64,000 nt of DNA, from positions 496,001-560,000 of the forward strand of contig NZ_CP029194.1 in NCBI RefSeq assembly GCF_008642375.1, written 5' to 3'. The first letter of the stretch is position 1; every line of letters begins with the position of its first letter. The DNA is from Streptomyces venezuelae (GTDB lineage Bacteria > Actinomycetota > Actinomycetes > Streptomycetales > Streptomycetaceae). The translations under genes and the position numbers were made by a program. Of this stretch, positions 26,031 through 35,189 are shown piece by piece. The notes below the pieces were generated by a model. It was not told the DNA's origin. It saw nothing but the letters and a program-made list of their open reading frames with translations, and made no database searches.

Positions 26031-27245
26031 TCATTCGGCCGGCGGGACGAGATCCCCGCGCAGGCGCCGGGTACGGAGCACCAGCTCCAGCTCGAAGCGG
26101 CGGTCCGGGTCGTCCAGGTCGTCGCCGAACAACTCCCGGAGCTGACGCAGCCGGTAGCGCACGGTCTGCGGGTGCACTCCGAGCCGGGCGGCCACCTCGG
26201 GGGCACCACCCCGTGTCTCCAGCCAGGCGAGCAGCGTCTCGGCCAGACGGTGGGCGTGCGCCGGGCCGCCGGAATCGTCGAGCCCCGCCAGCCGCCGCTG
26301 CGCCAGATCGTCGATCAACTCGCCCGCGGGCAGCAGGACCAGGGCCTCGGCGTGCTCCGCGCAGTGCAGGAGCCGTCCTCGCGGCAGGACGCCCTGCTCG
26401 ATCATCCCGACAGCGGCCTCGGCCCAGCGCAGCGACGTGGCGGCCTCGGCCACGGGAACCGACGGGCCGATCGCACCGGACCAGCCCGCGACCGCCCGGT
26501 GCAGCAGCTCCGCGCGCCCGGGGGCTTCCACGTCAGGGACGACCAGGCGCGGCCGCTCGCCCTCCATGTCGAGCAGCACCTCGTCGCCCACCGCGGGGGC
26601 GACGGCCTCCTCGGCAGGGCGGAGCAGCACCGCCACCGCCACCTTCTCCGGCAGCTGCCAGCCCAGGTGGGCGGCGCGGTCGGCGAGCAGGGCCGACGGG
26701 TCGGCGCGGTGCTCGGACAACAGGAGGTCGACGAGGAGCCGTTGCAGACGGAGCCGCTCCCCGGCCTGGCGGGCGACGGCCTCGGCGTAGCCGCGTACCG
26801 ACTGCGCGACCATCACGTCCAGGTACTCGAAGGCGGACTCGGCGAGTTCGTACATGGCGGACGGCGGGATGTCGACCTGCTGGCCGACCTCCGCCATGCG
26901 CCGCCAGGAGAGACGCACGCCCAGCCGGTAGATCTCCTGGAGCGAGTCCAGGCTGCGCCCCTGCGAGACCTCGCCGCGCCCGAAGTCCTGGAACAGCTCG
27001 GGCAGGGCCCGCGGCCGGTCCGAGCCCGTGGTCATCTGCTCCACGAAGAGCTCCAGCGCGTGGCGGATGGCCACCAGGGCCTTCGGCTCTCCGGACTCGT
27101 CGGGCATGAGCACCAGCCCCGGATGCTCCCGCCGGATCTCGGCGAGGATGTCCTGCGCCAGTCCGGGAACCTCCTCGAGGGCACGGTCGGCGAACAGCTG
27201 GATTCGTTCCCGTGGCACGTCGTGCCACGCTGACGAGGCTTGCAA
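26031..27245 (-). CDS. PucR/CdaR-type helix-turn-helix regulator
   Basis: About 404 residues. TTG 27245 is chosen because AGGAG stands 7 bases upstream; GTG 27302 would add 19 residues without a ribosome site. The architecture matches the neighbouring regulator: helical N-terminal domain (DRALEEVPGLAQDILAEIRREHPGLV), middle degenerate GGDEF-like domain, and C-terminal HTH_30 (GGAPEVAARLGVHPQTVRYRLRQLRELFG). It is convergent with the 24749 regulator. It has a long stretch (SAMYELAESAFEYLDVMVAQSVRGYAEAVARQ) typical of this Streptomyces subfamily. Target and inducer unknown; the lipase is one candidate. Confidence 0.87.
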   Translation of the reverse strand: MQASSAWHDVPRERIQLFADRALEEVPGLAQDILAEIRREHPGLVLMPDESGEPKALVAIRHALELFVEQMTTGSDRPRALPELFQDFGRGEVSQGRSLDSLQEIYRLGVRLSWRRMAEVGQQVDIPPSAMYELAESAFEYLDVMVAQSVRGYAEAVARQAGERLRLQRLLVDLLLSEHRADPSALLADRAAHLGWQLPEKVAVAVLLRPAEEAVAPAVGDEVLLDMEGERPRLVVPDVEAPGRAELLHRAVAGWSGAIGPSVPVAEAATSLRWAEAAVGMIEQGVLPRGRLLHCAEHAEALVLLPAGELIDDLAQRRLAGLDDSGGPAHAHRLAETLLAWLETRGGAPEVAARLGVHPQTVRYRLRQLRELFGDDLDDPDRRFELELVLRTRRLRGDLVPPAE

Positions 27246-27305
27246 AGCACCGCTCCTGGATGTCCGGTCCGTCTGGGCTCGGTCCGTCGGCCTGACAGGC
27301 ACAAA

Positions 27306-27488
27306 CTAGCCCGCGTCGGAGCCCGGCGCGCTGGAAGGCCCCTGGGCGGGCGGGTCGGGGAATGTGACGAGCGGCACGTTCTGCTGCTCGGGTGTGGCTT
27401 CGAGGGCGGCGACGATCCCGAAGGCGGTGCCGGTGGCCAGTACGGCGGCGGCGACGCAGGTCAGGATGGCGGCGAGCAGTCTGGACAT
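27306..27488 (-). CDS. Small DUF2613-like secreted or membrane protein
   Basis: A 60-residue protein. Residues 1-30 are a hydrophobic signal or membrane segment (LLAAILTCVAAAVLATGTAFGIV), followed by a short Pro/Gln-rich exported tail with QQNVPLVTFP. Size and layout match the actinobacterial DUF2613 family. It is divergent from the DUF3068 gene at 27718, and the AftD-like gene lies 3.4 kb away; from memory the M. tuberculosis DUF2613 gene (Rv0236A) sits beside aftD. Function unknown. Confidence 0.65.
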   Translation of the reverse strand: MSRLLAAILTCVAAAVLATGTAFGIVAALEATPEQQNVPLVTFPDPPAQGPSSAPGSDAG

Positions 27489-27569
27489 GAGGATGATCGG
27501 CCTCTCAGTCGATGAGGTCTGTCACCCAGCGCGCCGGCCCGGTCCGGCGCGGTCAGTATGCGAGGCACA

Positions 27570-27598
27570 TTGACAGGTGGTCAAGCTCCACCTAATTT
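27570..27598 (+). promoter_or_regulatory. Sigma70/HrdB-type promoter of the DUF3068 operon
   Basis: TTGACA (27570-27575), 17-base spacer, TAATTT (27593-27598): a very good match to the vegetative consensus and among the most AT-rich spots in this stretch. It points to the DUF3068 gene, giving a leader of about 110 bases. The spacer carries a 6-bp inverted repeat (AGGTGG/CCACCT) that would suit a repressor site. Confidence 0.8.
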
Positions 27599-27717
27599 CG
27601 CCCTGCACAGCAGTTACTCCCGGGTAAGACGTCCATCGCCCCGGCCGGCTGTGATCCGCGCGGCCGATTCCGCGCGGCCCCGACCTCCACGTATCGCGTC
27701 CGTATCGGAGTACCCGC

Positions 27718-28674
27718 ATGCGCCGCTCAATATCGCCTTTCCCTCTGATTCTGCTGGGTACCGGTGTCTTCCTGCTGGTGCTCTCCCAACTGCTCGCCTG
27801 GTACGTGGAGCCGCGTGCCAAACGGACGCCGACCGACACGCTCTCCACGACGGTCTTCGAAGGTCAGGGCAGCTATTTCGACACCGGGTCCGTCTCCACG
27901 GTGGACGACCAGAAGCTCACGATCACCCGCCGGGTGGTGGGTGACGTCGCAGGCAGCGAGCGCAGCGGAAACGCGGTCTGGGACGTGTCGACCCAGATCG
28001 ACACGCCGAAGACGCTGCCGCTGGCCGACCCGCGCAAGTCCCTGCAGTGGACCACCGAGCGCTGGGTGACCGACCGCCGTACGAACCGCCCGGTGCACTG
28101 CTGCGAGGAGAAGCCGTCGTTCGAGGGCGAGGCCTATCTGAAGTTCCCGTTCGACGTCGAGAAGCGCACCTACACCTGGTGGGACAGCAGCCTGGGCGCC
28201 ACGGTGCCGCTGAAGTTCGACCAGGCCGTCAGGGTCGAGGGGCACACGGGCTACCGCTTCGTCGGCGCCGTGAAGGCCACCGCGACGGGAACCCGTCTGG
28301 TGCCCGCCGTGCTGGTCGGCAGTTCGCAGCCGGGCCAGATCGCGGCCGAGGAGTGGTACGCGAACGAGCGGATCGAGCTGACCGTGGACCCTCGGACGGG
28401 CCGGATCATGAACGCGATGATCGCGCCGACGAAGACGCTGCGGGCCCCGGGCTCCCAGAAGGACGCGGTCACCCTGCTGGCCAGCGAGGGGCTGCGGTTC
28501 ACCGATGCCACCCGGCGCGAGCAGGTGAAGCTGGCCGAGGCGGACAGCAGCCGGCTGAAGCTGCTCGGCGAGACCGCGCCCGTCGGGGGCGGGGTCGTGG
28601 GCGGTCTGCTGATCATCGTCGGCGCCGCGCTGACGCTGCGGGGCGGCCGACGGCCGCAACACTCAGAAGAGTGA
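27718..28674 (+). CDS. DUF3068 membrane-anchored protein
   Basis: A 318-residue protein with a membrane helix at each end (ISPFPLILLGTGVFLLVLSQLLAWYV and VGGGVVGGLLIIVGAALTL) and a soluble extracytoplasmic middle. The middle contains VVGDVAGSERSGNAVWDVSTQID, the paired Cys in VHCCEEKP, and QPGQIAAEEWYANERIELTVDPRTGRI. This is the DUF3068 (PorA-like) family, found in actinobacterial cell-envelope loci. ATG 27718 follows GGAG. A near-consensus promoter lies 120 bases upstream. Molecular function is unknown; position suggests a role in envelope glycan assembly. Confidence 0.88.
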   Translation: MRRSISPFPLILLGTGVFLLVLSQLLAWYVEPRAKRTPTDTLSTTVFEGQGSYFDTGSVSTVDDQKLTITRRVVGDVAGSERSGNAVWDVSTQIDTPKTLPLADPRKSLQWTTERWVTDRRTNRPVHCCEEKPSFEGEAYLKFPFDVEKRTYTWWDSSLGATVPLKFDQAVRVEGHTGYRFVGAVKATATGTRLVPAVLVGSSQPGQIAAEEWYANERIELTVDPRTGRIMNAMIAPTKTLRAPGSQKDAVTLLASEGLRFTDATRREQVKLAEADSSRLKLLGETAPVGGGVVGGLLIIVGAALTLRGGRRPQHSEE

Positions 28675-28743
28675 TGAAACAGCGCTGCGAAACGGATCGA
28701 ATTTATCAGCAGCGTGAGTAGCTGGAACGAATGCTTGAACGAA

Positions 28744-28775
28744 CACTGACGTTACCGCTTAGTAAGGCGTCAGTG
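28744..28775. repeat. Imperfect hairpin upstream of the GT4 gene
   Basis: Arms CACTGACG and CGTCAGTG with an inner TTAC/GTAA pair, a 2-base bulge and a 6-base loop. It is 70 bases past the DUF3068 stop and 155 before the GT4 start, so it could be a partial terminator, an attenuator, or an operator. Confidence 0.55.
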
Positions 28776-28929
28776 CTTCCTGTGGACGGGTCTCCCACCC
28801 CAGGAGACCTGGTGTACCCGCACCACCCGTACGACCCGCAGCACCGAGCCAGCCCAGCGCTTCATCCCCGGAAGCCCGGCACGACCCTCACCCGCCTGCC
28901 TCCCGCAGCCGCCGAGTTGGAGCACCTCT

Positions 28930-30156
28930 ATGCCCCAGCGCGCGTCCGCTCTGGCCCCCGGCCAGAAGGACTCCCTCACCGTCCCCGCTCATCTCCGTAC
29001 CGGCGACCACGTCGCCGACCCGCTCCCCACCGACCCGCACCTGGTGTCCTCCGGGTCACCCCTGCCCCACCGGATCACCTTCCTCGCCCGCCGCGACCTG
29101 GGCAACCAGGCCGCCGGCGGCTCGGAACTGCTCATCGACCGGATAGCCGGCGGCCTCACCGCCGACGGCCATGACGTCACCCTCGTGTGCGGCGGCCCGC
29201 CCGCGGCGCGCGACTACCGGGTGGTGTCCGCGGGAGGCGACGCGGGCCACTTCCTGCGCGCCAAGGCGACCTTCGCCCGCGAGGTCGGCGACTGCGATCT
29301 GCTGGTCGAGGTGTGCAACGGCATGCCGTACCTGGCGCCGCTGTGGCACCGCGGACCGACGTTGTGCCTGGTCAACCACGTACACACGGATCTCTGGCAG
29401 ATGCGATACCCCGGCCCCGCGGCACGGCTGGGCCGCCGGCTGGAGCACTGGGCGCTGGCCGGCACCCACCGCGACAACCTGATGGTGGCCGTCTCCGAGT
29501 CGACCGCCGCCGAGCTGCGCGGCATCGGCGTCGCCGCGGACCGCATCCGGATCGTCAACAACGGTGTCGAGGAGCCCGGCCCGCTGCTGCCCGAGGCGAA
29601 GGAACCGCTGTTCCTTGCCGTCGGCCGGCTGGTGGAGTACAAGCGCATCGACCTGCTCCTCAGGCTGTGGGAGCGGGTCCGTCCCGTCACCGGGGGCCGG
29701 CTCGTCATCGTCGGCGACGGCCCCGAGCGGGAACGGCTCGAGGCCATGGCCGGTCCCGGCGTGACCTTCGCCGGCCGGGTGTCGGAGGCCGAGAAGCACC
29801 GCCTGATGTGCGAGGCGTGGCTCCTGCTGCACCCCTCCCTCGTCGAGGGCTGGGGGCTGGTCGTCACCGAGGCGGCCGCCCGGGGCACCCCGGCGATCGG
29901 TTTCGACATCCCCGGTCTGTGCGACTCCGTCGAGGACGGGGAGACCGGGGTGCTCGCCCGTGGCGAGAGTTCGTTCGCCGCCGCGTGGTGCGCCCTGTCC
30001 CTCAGTACGGAACGGCGCGCGGCCATGGGCCGTGCCGCCACGCAGCGCGCCAGGCGCTTCCGCTGGAGCGCGACGGTCCGCCAGTTCCAGGCGGTCGCCG
30101 CCGAGGCCGCGGCGCGGGCGGCGGCCCGTGGAGGCGGCAGGAGCGGCCGTGCCTGA
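28930..30156 (+). CDS. Glycosyltransferase family 4
   Basis: A 408-residue GT-B glycosyltransferase, cytosolic, moving a sugar from a nucleotide donor to an envelope acceptor. Start at ATG 28930 with GGAG 8 bases upstream. After a Pro-rich 48-residue leader, the fold begins with HRITFLARRDLGNQAAGGSELLIDRI; donor-site features include FLAVGRLVEYKRIDLLLRLWE, LVIVGDGPERERLE, VTFAGRVSEAEKHRLMCEAW and HPSLVEGWGLVVTEAAARGTPAIGFDIPG with the EX7E pattern. It is coupled to the methyltransferase gene (overlap at 30149-30156). This GT-methyltransferase pair resembles Rv0225/Rv0224c of M. tuberculosis (from memory). Confidence 0.9.
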   Translation: MPQRASALAPGQKDSLTVPAHLRTGDHVADPLPTDPHLVSSGSPLPHRITFLARRDLGNQAAGGSELLIDRIAGGLTADGHDVTLVCGGPPAARDYRVVSAGGDAGHFLRAKATFAREVGDCDLLVEVCNGMPYLAPLWHRGPTLCLVNHVHTDLWQMRYPGPAARLGRRLEHWALAGTHRDNLMVAVSESTAAELRGIGVAADRIRIVNNGVEEPGPLLPEAKEPLFLAVGRLVEYKRIDLLLRLWERVRPVTGGRLVIVGDGPERERLEAMAGPGVTFAGRVSEAEKHRLMCEAWLLLHPSLVEGWGLVVTEAAARGTPAIGFDIPGLCDSVEDGETGVLARGESSFAAAWCALSLSTERRAAMGRAATQRARRFRWSATVRQFQAVAAEAAARAAARGGGRSGRA

Positions 30157-30898
30157 GATCACCGAACGCGCCTTCAAGGACCCGTCGTTGAAACGATCGA
30201 CGGCCCTCTTCCGGGCGTTCATGCGCGAACAGAACGATCCGGCGCGGTGCTACACCCTGCTGGCCCGTGACTCGGTCGCGCAGGTCGCACGCCATGTGGA
30301 CCTACCCGGCAAGATCGTCGTCGACGTCGGCGGAGGCAGCGGCCACTTCACGGAGGAGTTCCGCCGCCGCGGCGCGGAGTGCTACCTCTTCGAGCCCGAC
30401 CCGCGGGAGCTCGGCGCCCGCGGCCCGGTCGGCGGGGACGCGGTGCTCGCCGACGGATATCTGCTGCCGCTCGCCGACGGCGCGGCGGACGTGTGCTTCT
30501 CGTCCAACGTCCTGGAGCACGTGTCGGACCCGCAGACGTTCATCAGCGAGATGGCGCGGGTCACCCGCCCCGGTGGGCTGATCTACCTGTCGTTCACCAA
30601 CTGGCTCTCTCCCTGGGGCGGTCACGAGACCGCGCCGTGGCACTACCTCGGCGCCGACCGCGCCCGCCGACGCTACGAGCGGCGCACCGGCCGCGAGGCG
30701 AAGCACACGGTCGGCGAGAACCTCTTCCCCGTCCACATCGGTCCCACCCTTCGGCACGTCCGCGGCCGCGACGACGTACAGGTCGTCACGGCGCGATCAC
30801 GTTACTGGCCGTTCCTCGCGAGCACGATCACCCGGATACCGGGTCTCCGCGAGATCGCCACCTGGAATCTGCTGCTGATTCTCAGGCGAAGCCCATGA
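30149..30898 (+). CDS. Class I SAM-dependent methyltransferase
   Basis: A 249-residue methyltransferase. GTG 30149 has AGGAG upstream and overlaps the GT4 stop. SAM motif I is IVVDVGGGSGHFTEEF (residues about 52-66), with CFSSNVLEHVSDPQTFISEMARVTRPGGL for motifs IV-VI. The C-terminal part continues into NWLSPWGGHETAPWHYLG and a basic segment. It is likely to methylate a glycan or lipid intermediate of the envelope module; the acceptor is not deducible. Related to the Rv0224c-type methyltransferases by context (inference). Confidence 0.87.
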   Translation: MPEITERAFKDPSLKRSTALFRAFMREQNDPARCYTLLARDSVAQVARHVDLPGKIVVDVGGGSGHFTEEFRRRGAECYLFEPDPRELGARGPVGGDAVLADGYLLPLADGAADVCFSSNVLEHVSDPQTFISEMARVTRPGGLIYLSFTNWLSPWGGHETAPWHYLGADRARRRYERRTGREAKHTVGENLFPVHIGPTLRHVRGRDDVQVVTARSRYWPFLASTITRIPGLREIATWNLLLILRRSP

Positions 30899-30920
30899 GC
30901 ATGCGAAGCGAGGAACGGTC

Positions 30921-33900
30921 ATGACCACTACGGTCCAGACACCCACCTGGGTGCCGCAGCCCGGCCGGACGCCGTCGGCGTCGGGCGAGCCGCGTGGACG
31001 ACGCCTGCTGTTCGGCTTCTGGGCCGTCGTACTGCTGGCGTTCCTCTCGGTGTCACCGGGGAAGATGACGTTCGAGACCAAACTGGGGGTCGCACTCGAC
31101 CCCTGGCGCTTCATCGGCGACCTCGGTTCGCTGTGGAACGGCAACGTGGGTCTCGGCGGCATAGCCAACCAGTACGTCGGGTACGCCTTCCCGGCACTGC
31201 CCTACTACGCGCTCGCGGACCTGCTGCAGCTGCCGGTCTGGCTGGCCGAGCGGCTCTGGCTGTCGATCATCGTGACCGCCGCGTTCTGGGGAGCGCTCCG
31301 GCTCGCCGAACGTCTGCGCGTGGGCACGCCCGTGTCGCGGGTCCTCGGCGCGGTCGTGTACGCGCTGTGGCCCACGTTCACGATCGTCGTCGGGTCGACC
31401 TCCGCGGCCGCGCTGCCCGGTGCCCTGCTGCCCTGGGTGCTGCTCCCGCTCACGTCCGCGACGCTGAGCCCCCGGACGGCCGCCGCGCGTTCGGCCCTGC
31501 TCATCCCCTTCATGGGTGGTGTGAACGCCGCCTCGACCCTGGCCGCGCTGCTGCCCGTGGGGCTGTACCTGCTCAGCCGCCCGGCCGGCCCTCGTCGGCG
31601 CGCGCTGCTCGGCTGGTGGATCCCGGGCGTCGTGCTGGCCACCGTCTGGTGGGTGGTGCCGCTGCTCCTGCTCGGCATGCACGGCGAGAACTTCATGCCG
31701 TACGTCGAACAGGCCGACACCACCACCGCCACCATGTCCGCGACCGAGCTGCTGCGCGGAGCCGGCAACTGGGTGGCCTATCTGAACTTCGGTGAGGCGT
31801 GGCTGCCGGCCGGCTGGACCGTCGCGACCTCCGTCGTCACCGTCCTCGGTTCGGCGTTCGCCGCCGCGCTGGGCCTCGCGGGCCTCGCCCGGCGTGATCT
31901 GCCGGAGCGCCGCTGGCTGCTGCTGACCGTCCTGTCGGTCGTCCTGATCGTGCTCGCCGGATACGGCGGGGCCTTCGGCGGTCCGTTCCACGGTGTCGTC
32001 CAGGACTTGTTGAACGGGGCTCTCAAGCCGTTCCGCAACATCTACAAGTTCCAGCCGGGACTGGCCCTCGCACTCGCCCTCGGACTGGCCCACCTGACGG
32101 CCGTGCTCGCCGAGAACCGGGGGTCCCGCGCGCTGCGCGGTCGCCGCTGGGTGCCCGCGACCGCCGCCGTGCTCGTCCTGCCCGGTCTGGCGCTTCCGTA
32201 CGTCAACGGCTCGATCCTGCAGCCCGGCGCGTTCAGCAAGCTGCCCACCCACTGGGAGAAGGCCGCCGGCTGGCTCAAGGACAACGCCCCGAACAGTCGG
32301 GCCCTGGTCGTGCCGGCGACGGCGCACGGCATCTACACCTGGGGATCCCCCATCGACCAGCCCTTCGACGTGCTGGCCGAAACTCCCTGGGCGCAGCGCG
32401 ACTTCGTCCCCTTCGGCACTCCCGGAGCGCGGCGCATGACGGACGCCGTCGAGCAGGCACTGCTCTCCGGCACGGAGGTTCCGGGCCTGCAGGCGTACCT
32501 GTCACGGGCGGGCATGCACGAGGTGGTCGTCCGCAACGACCTCGACCCCGACCAGATCGGCTACGTCCCGCCGCAGACCGTGAAGCGGACCCTGGAGTCC
32601 TCCGGCTACCGCAAGGTGACCGGCTTCGGTCCGCTGGTGACCGGCGGGCGCATCGCCGCCGACACCCCGCTCCAGGTGCAGGGGCTCTACCCGCGGCTCC
32701 AGGCCGTGGAGATCTACCGGCCGGCGGACCGTGACGGGCGGCCCGACCGGGTCGGTGTCTCGGCCGTGGCCGACACGGCCGTGGTCAGCGGCGGACCCGA
32801 GTCGCTGCTCCAGCTGTCCGCCGACCCCTCGATGACGGACCGGCCGGCCGTGCTGGCCGGTGACAAGCTGCCCAAGGGCGTCGACGCTCCGGTGAAGGCG
32901 GTCGCGGACGGACTGCGCCGGGCCGACACCCGCTTCGGCCTGGTCAACAACAACACCTCGTACACGTACACCGCGGACGAGCGCAACCACTCCGGCAGCC
33001 TGCAGAACCCGGGCGAGCGGCCCAAGCAGATCCTTCCGTTCGAGGGCGTCGAGCACCAGACGACGGCGGTGCTGCGCGGCGCCGAGTCCGTGACGGCCTC
33101 CAGCAGTGGCAACTGGCTGTTCCACCTGCCGCAGTACGACCCGGTGAACGCCTTCGACGGCAACCCGGACACCGCGTGGGCCGACGGCAGCCAGGGTGAG
33201 CCGGTCGGTCAGTGGCTCCGGGTGGCCTTCTCCGGGCCGACCGACATCCCGGACTCCATCCAGCTGACCCCGCTGCCGGGCGACGCCATGCGCGCGGCGC
33301 CCACGCAGGTCCGGATCGAGACCGACCGCGGTTCGGCCGACAGCCCGCTGCGGACCAACGGCCTGCCGCAGACGGTCAAGGCCCCCGCCGGCGTGGCCTC
33401 GTGGATGAAGATCACCGTGCTCTCCGCCCAGCAGGCGAGTCCGGGCCTCTCCGGGGCCGGGTTCTCCGAGGTGTCGATCCCGGACGTGCGGGTGACGCGC
33501 CTGCTGGCGCTGCCCGCCGACGCGAAGCGCACCGAGGCGGCGGCGACCGTGTACTCCCTGCACCGGGGTACCGACGCGGGTGGCCTGTCGCCCCAGTCGG
33601 CCGAGGTGGGACTGCACCGCCGGTTCACCACCGGGGAGCCGGGCGAGTACAGGGTGTCGGCGCGTGCCGTCGCCGTGCCCGGGGGCCCGTTGGACAAGCT
33701 GTTCGACCGTGCGGCCCCCGGGTCGAAGAACCGGGTGACGGCGTCCGTGGACTCCGTCAGCGCCAACGGCACGTCGCTCGGCGCGCGCAACCTGGTCGAC
33801 GGTGATCTGACGACCTCCTGGATCGCGGGCGACAAGCCGGTCGTCCACCTGAACTGGCCCGGGAAGAAGAAGATCGACGAGATCATCCTCGCTCCGGCGG

Positions 33901-35189
33901 GTGGCGTGTCCACCCGGCCCGAGCAGGTGATGATCAGCTCCCCGAACGGCGCGGCGGTGGCCGACGTGGACGAGAACGGACGCGTCCGCTTCCCCGCGAT
34001 CGAGACGGACCGGCTCGACATCACCGTCAGCAGGGTGGCTCCGCTCACCATCCACAACCCGGTGGCGAACGCCCAGGTGCAGCTGCCGGTCGGACTGAGC
34101 GAGGTGCACGTGCCCGCGCTGGCCGAGCTGCGGGTGCCGCGGCCGAAGGCCGACGCGCGCTTCTCCCTGGCCTGTGGCGAGGGTCCTGACCTCGCCGTGG
34201 GCGGTGTCCTGCACAAGACGAAGGCCTCCGGGTTCGTCCGGGACCTCACCGAGCGCCGCCCCGTCACCGTCACCCTCTGCGCGGGCGACGAGAAGGACGG
34301 CACTCTGGGTCTTCCCGCCGGCGACCACGAGGTGGAGGCGGGTGACGCCGGCCCGCTGGCGATCACCGACGTCACGCTGACCCACGGCGCTCCGGAGGCA
34401 CTGTCCGGAGCGGCGGGCCGCGAGGCCACCGTCACCCGGTGGACCGACGACAGCCGGACCGTCTCGGTGTCGGCCGGCTCCGGCGAGGCCGTCTACCTGC
34501 GGACCTTCGAGAACGCCAACGACGGCTGGAAGGCCACCCTGGGCGGCAAGGAGCTGGAGTCCGTGCGCCTCGACGGCTGGCAGCAGGCCTGGGTGGTCCC
34601 GGCCGGCGCCTCCGGCACGGTGACCATGGAGTTCGAGCCCTCCGGTACGTACCGGGCGGCCCTCGTCGGCGGTGCGTTCGCGCTCGTCGCTCTGATCGCC
34701 TTGGCCTTCGTCGGCCGTCGGCGTGACGGCGGCGACGGGACCGCCGAGGATCTGCCCGAGCCGACGGCGCCGGGGATGCTCCTCGGAACGGTGGCGCTGA
34801 CCGCGGTCGTCGCGGTGGCGGCGGGGCCGCTGGCCCTGATCGTGCCCGTGCTCGCCGTGGCGGCGCGGTTCCGGCCGGCCGTGCTCGTACCGACCGCGGC
34901 GGCGGCGATGGCCGGAGCCGGTCTCGTCGCGGCCGTCGGCGCCGGCGAGCCGGTCGCCGCGGGGGCGGGCGCCTTCAGCGGCCTCGCGCAGGTGCTGGCG
35001 CTGGTGGCCGTGTCCGCCGCGCTGGTGACGGCGGTGCCGCCGGGGTCCGTGGCCGCCTCGCAGGAGGACCCCGAGGGGTCCGAGGCGCCGGGCGTCGGAC
35101 GCGTGGTCCCGACCGGGCCGGGCAGCACCGACGACTGGTACCTGCCCGAGCCGCCCCGTCGGCGGCCGGACGACGGCGACCCCGCGTGA
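30921..35189 (+). CDS. AftD-like alpha-(1->3)-arabinofuranosyltransferase (DUF3367)
   Basis: A 1422-residue polytopic GT-C glycosyltransferase. Start at ATG 30921 with GAGGAA. About 11-12 N-terminal membrane helices (VVLLAFLSVSPGKMTFETKLGV, LWPTFTIVVGSTSAAALPGALL, NIYKFQPGLALALALGLAHL) are followed by a long extracytoplasmic part (about 430-1245) with two F5/8C-like carbohydrate-binding segments (NAFDGNPDTAWADG and ARNLVDGDLTTSWIAGDKP), then further helices at about 1249-1380. The conserved acidic start (KMTFETKLGVALDP) and the FRNIYKFQPG loop match DUF3367/AftD. In mycobacteria AftD adds arabinose from decaprenyl-phospho-arabinose. Streptomyces lacks arabinogalactan, so the sugar and acceptor here are unknown. 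Confidence 0.9.
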   Translation: MTTTVQTPTWVPQPGRTPSASGEPRGRRLLFGFWAVVLLAFLSVSPGKMTFETKLGVALDPWRFIGDLGSLWNGNVGLGGIANQYVGYAFPALPYYALADLLQLPVWLAERLWLSIIVTAAFWGALRLAERLRVGTPVSRVLGAVVYALWPTFTIVVGSTSAAALPGALLPWVLLPLTSATLSPRTAAARSALLIPFMGGVNAASTLAALLPVGLYLLSRPAGPRRRALLGWWIPGVVLATVWWVVPLLLLGMHGENFMPYVEQADTTTATMSATELLRGAGNWVAYLNFGEAWLPAGWTVATSVVTVLGSAFAAALGLAGLARRDLPERRWLLLTVLSVVLIVLAGYGGAFGGPFHGVVQDLLNGALKPFRNIYKFQPGLALALALGLAHLTAVLAENRGSRALRGRRWVPATAAVLVLPGLALPYVNGSILQPGAFSKLPTHWEKAAGWLKDNAPNSRALVVPATAHGIYTWGSPIDQPFDVLAETPWAQRDFVPFGTPGARRMTDAVEQALLSGTEVPGLQAYLSRAGMHEVVVRNDLDPDQIGYVPPQTVKRTLESSGYRKVTGFGPLVTGGRIAADTPLQVQGLYPRLQAVEIYRPADRDGRPDRVGVSAVADTAVVSGGPESLLQLSADPSMTDRPAVLAGDKLPKGVDAPVKAVADGLRRADTRFGLVNNNTSYTYTADERNHSGSLQNPGERPKQILPFEGVEHQTTAVLRGAESVTASSSGNWLFHLPQYDPVNAFDGNPDTAWADGSQGEPVGQWLRVAFSGPTDIPDSIQLTPLPGDAMRAAPTQVRIETDRGSADSPLRTNGLPQTVKAPAGVASWMKITVLSAQQASPGLSGAGFSEVSIPDVRVTRLLALPADAKRTEAAATVYSLHRGTDAGGLSPQSAEVGLHRRFTTGEPGEYRVSARAVAVPGGPLDKLFDRAAPGSKNRVTASVDSVSANGTSLGARNLVDGDLTTSWIAGDKPVVHLNWPGKKKIDEIILAPAGGVSTRPEQVMISSPNGAAVADVDENGRVRFPAIETDRLDITVSRVAPLTIHNPVANAQVQLPVGLSEVHVPALAELRVPRPKADARFSLACGEGPDLAVGGVLHKTKASGFVRDLTERRPVTVTLCAGDEKDGTLGLPAGDHEVEAGDAGPLAITDVTLTHGAPEALSGAAGREATVTRWTDDSRTVSVSAGSGEAVYLRTFENANDGWKATLGGKELESVRLDGWQQAWVVPAGASGTVTMEFEPSGTYRAALVGGAFALVALIALAFVGRRRDGGDGTAEDLPEPTAPGMLLGTVALTAVVAVAAGPLALIVPVLAVAARFRPAVLVPTAAAAMAGAGLVAAVGAGEPVAAGAGAFSGLAQVLALVAVSAALVTAVPPGSVAASQEDPEGSEAPGVGRVVPTGPGSTDDWYLPEPPRRRPDDGDPA

